From assembly GCA_020047775.1 (NCBI GenBank), contig JAIFNK010000302.1:1-7384 (forward strand): 7,384 nucleotides of DNA. The letters run 5' to 3'. Shown piece after piece: positions 6,100-7,384 of the stretch (its first letter is position 1; every line of letters begins with the position of its first letter). The translations under genes and the position numbers were made by a program. The notes under the pieces were generated by a model that saw nothing but the letters and a program-made list of their open reading frames with translations, did no database searches and had not been told where the DNA came from. This stretch comes from Akkermansia sp. Its GTDB lineage: Bacteria; Verrucomicrobiota; Verrucomicrobiia; Verrucomicrobiales; Akkermansiaceae.

Positions 6100-6962
6100 C
6101 TCCGCACCTCCGCATCACCGAAGTCATAGAAATTATAGATCCCGCGGATGCTCTCTCCGTTGTAGCCCTGACTCATCATCTCGACGAAGATCCCCTTGCG
6201 GAATCGCTCGCGCACGTATTCTACAAAATAGGAATTCCAAGCCGCATATAATTGACCCGGTGTTGATCCGTCATTGTAGGTCTGGTTCTGGTAGAGTGGC
6301 ATGTCCTTGGCAATTTTCGAAAAATGCCAGGCAACCGAAAAGCTCTGCACGTGGTGGTTTTCCGATTGCCAGAGATGCCAGGTTTTCGAGTTCTGGAACT
6401 CGGCTTGTGCCAACCGGGAGACCAGTCGCACATAATGCCAGATAGGCTCCAGGCATTTGGCCTGGGTTGCGGCATCCATCCGGCCCGGCCCCACAGTTCC
6501 ATTGGTGCCATACATTTCGATGAGGCGCAGGACCATGTCGGCATGCCAATGGAAGCTGTCGCGATCGACAATTCGCGAATACGCACTCGTGTTGCTTTCC
6601 GCCGCGGTGGGAAGGATTTCAGCGATGTCCGCGGTGGTCAGCTCGCGAAGATAATATCTGGCATTTTGCTGGAGCCTGGCATTGGCCTGCGTCAGCGATT
6701 CGTTCAGGTAATAACAACGGGCGGCATAACCGACGATCGACCATGAGTAAGCCCGGGCATAATAGGGACGACCAGCGGCCAACGGACCCCTAACTTTAAC
6801 GACCGCGTAGGGGCTTCCCGACTGCGCCTGAAACACCTGATCAATCCGGGAGCCTGTGCCGGCGATAATTTCCTCAGGAGTGGCGCTATAGACCTGGCAA
6901 GCAAGTCCACAACCAAGAAGAAAGACAGCCCCTTTCAGGGCAATATGGCGAAGTGATTTCAT
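6003..6962 (-). CDS. 5' fragment of the frameshifted lyase-like gene (signal peptide and most of the toroid)
   Basis: As the sequence stands, translation from the ATG at 6962 gives 319 residues: the first 287 are native (signal peptide and helical toroid up to AEVR) and the last 32 or so are out-of-frame sequence (RCGSMPECIS and onward) before the stop at 6003-6005. I prefer the ATG at 6962 over an in-frame TTG at 6989 because it puts a basic run (K2, R5, K10) directly before the hydrophobic core of the signal peptide, as Sec signals require. Neither start has a clear Shine-Dalgarno; GGAAGG and GAAGAG lie before the TTG, so the earlier start cannot be excluded. The fragment would be exported but lacks the final toroid helices and all beta domains, so it is unlikely to be active. 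Confidence 0.6.
   Translation of the reverse strand: MKSLRHIALKGAVFLLGCGLACQVYSATPEEIIAGTGSRIDQVFQAQSGSPYAVVKVRGPLAAGRPYYARAYSWSIVGYAARCYYLNESLTQANARLQQNARYYLRELTTADIAEILPTAAESNTSAYSRIVDRDSFHWHADMVLRLIEMYGTNGTVGPGRMDAATQAKCLEPIWHYVRLVSRLAQAEFQNSKTWHLWQSENHHVQSFSVAWHFSKIAKDMPLYQNQTYNDGSTPGQLYAAWNSYFVEYVRERFRKGIFVEMMSQGYNGESIRGIYNFYDFGDAEVRRCGSMPECISICSGRIGLKNSSTTSSEARMHE
6090..6113 (-). repeat. 8-bp tandem repeat that breaks the lyase-like reading frame
   Basis: On the plus strand the units are GCTTCCGC (6090-6097), ACCTCCGC (6098-6105) and ACCTCCGC (6106-6113). The last two are identical. With one of them removed the minus strand reads GAT GCG GAG GTG CGG AAG CAT GCC, joining DAEVR to KHAGMYLDL without loss. 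The near-matching third unit suggests the native sequence already carried a degenerate repeat prone to strand slippage. Confidence 0.92.
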
Positions 6963-7089
6963 GTGCTGATTGAGTTCTGAAATAGTCAATGATAACTGCT
7001 CTTCACCTTCCGCGTTCCGATTGAATTTTATTGATGTGAGAAGTTCGTGAAAACACCGCTATCGCATTTCTGAATGGGTTCCATTTTGC

Positions 7090-7384
7090 TCACTGGTTTT
7101 CTAGCAAGGCGGCCGCGGTCCAGAGCAGAGGAGCCTGTCCATGGTAATCACCTGCAATACGCGGGCGGTCCATGTAGAATTGGTATTGCTTCTCCAAGTC
7201 GGAGCCGACCTCCTTCGCACCTTTGTTCGTGCCCACGCAAACCTGTTGCAGGTTGCCGGCATCATCGATTTGGTCGACCAGCGCCAGCCATGCCTTGCGC
7301 GCGGCCGGTCCATATGTCTCCTCATCAAGCCAGCCGCGCCGGACTCCGGTGACCATGGCGTAGGCGAACATGGCGGAGCCCGAT
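7090..7384 (-). CDS. GH105/GH88-type unsaturated uronyl hydrolase, C-terminal part only
   Basis: The last 97 residues of a gene whose start lies beyond the right edge; the stop is TGA at 7090-7092. The frame is open through the edge (SGSAMFAYAMVTGVRRG), so the Met codon at 7371 is internal. SGSAMFAYA, then GVRRGWLDEE, the KAWLAL...ID..GNLQQVCVGT stretch, and GDYHGQAPLLW near the end match the C-terminal part of GH105/GH88 proteins, whose (alpha/alpha)6 barrel hydrolyses the unsaturated uronic acid from oligosaccharides made by polysaccharide lyases. The catalytic Asp residues of this family lie earlier and cannot be checked here. The next gene on the same strand, an apparent lyase-like protein, starts 127 bp downstream, which suits a shared transcription unit and pathway. 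GH105 versus GH88, substrate (rhamnogalacturonan, ulvan, glycosaminoglycan or other) and whether the enzyme is exported are not decidable from this piece. Confidence 0.85.
   Translation of the reverse strand, partial: SGSAMFAYAMVTGVRRGWLDEETYGPAARKAWLALVDQIDDAGNLQQVCVGTNKGAKEVGSDLEKQYQFYMDRPRIAGDYHGQAPLLWTAAALLENQ

Larger units (their letters stand above)
3931..6962 (-). pseudogene. Secreted alpha/alpha-toroid polysaccharide lyase-like protein, frame broken by an 8-bp duplication
   Basis: Two overlapping frames join into one protein if one copy of an 8-bp tandem repeat at 6098-6113 is removed: 3,032 bp minus 8 is exactly 1,008 codons, giving 1,007 residues plus TAG. Residue numbers refer to this repaired protein. 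A Sec signal peptide covers 1 to about 26 (GAVFLLGCGLACQVYSA). Residues about 30-330 are helical, with aromatic-rich segments in the style of (alpha/alpha) toroid enzymes; candidate functional spots are ENHH (201-204), GYN (266-268), NFYDFGD across the repair point, and WAYWAQEQ (298-305). From about 350 the sequence turns to beta-rich stretches, with RYSYCTPSFIMG (415-426), ISSQGRHQGVIF (441-452) and YDSPFLHGDYNG (635-646). This layout recalls polysaccharide lyases and heparinase-type proteins, but I cannot assign a PL family or substrate. DPDGDGIPNG (897-906) is a calcium-loop motif, followed by a C-terminal beta tail often seen in Verrucomicrobia secreted proteins. A GH105/GH88-type gene sits 127 bp upstream on the same strand, supporting a role in uronic-acid polysaccharide breakdown. 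It is a true pseudogene, a phase-variable gene or a sequencing error. Confidence 0.8.

Noticed and set aside
7020..7090. Possible promoter or terminator between the GH105-type gene and the lyase-like gene
   Set aside because: AATGG/CCATT with a 3-base loop is too weak for a terminator, and TTCACG/TAAAAT have poor spacing (15) and consensus.

Overview
The window looks like a piece of a moderately GC-rich Verrucomicrobia chromosome (for example a Luteolibacter/Haloferula-type member of Verrucomicrobiales). The reasons are a PEP-CTERM protein built from autotransporter-associated beta-strand repeats, a secreted protein ending in a DPDGDGIPNG calcium-loop plus beta tail, start codons with little or no Shine-Dalgarno signal, and intergenic hairpins. 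This placement is inferred from protein style, not from a marker gene.

Every supported gene lies on the minus strand, so the order of transcription runs from high to low coordinates. (1) 7384-7090: the last 97 residues of a GH105/GH88-type unsaturated uronyl hydrolase, whose start lies outside the window. (2) 6962-3931: a large secreted protein of about 1,007 residues once repaired. It has a signal peptide, a predicted alpha/alpha-toroid N-terminal half, beta-sandwich regions, a calcium-binding loop and a C-terminal beta tail. It resembles uncharacterised polysaccharide-lyase/heparinase-like enzymes. Its frame is broken by an exact 8-bp tandem duplication at 6098-6113; removing one copy restores a single open frame. 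(3) 3589-1355: a complete 744-residue surface/exported protein with a signal peptide, glycine/asparagine/threonine-rich beta-strand repeats and a PEP-CTERM sorting tail. (4) 1099-1: the first 366 residues of a paralogue of gene 3, running off the left edge with no stop.

Genes 1 and 2 make sense together: a lyase would release oligosaccharides with an unsaturated uronic acid at the non-reducing end, and GH105/GH88 enzymes remove that sugar. The substrate cannot be read from the sequence. Genes 3 and 4 are probably cell-surface or extracellular proteins handled by an exosortase. Their adjacency to the enzyme genes may be functional or accidental.

The DNA shows recent slippage and recombination: the 8-bp frameshifting duplication in gene 2, a perfect in-frame 66-bp (22-codon) tandem duplication in gene 3, and at least 92 bp of exact identity between the two paralogues where their flanks have diverged. 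The 255-bp gap between genes 3 and 4 holds several GC-rich inverted repeats. The 341-bp gap between genes 2 and 3 holds no convincing gene, only a doubtful 40-codon frame. I saw no tRNA, rRNA, CRISPR array, insertion sequence or defence system. Many long plus-strand open frames exist opposite genes 3 and 4, but they are antisense shadows of repetitive coding DNA.
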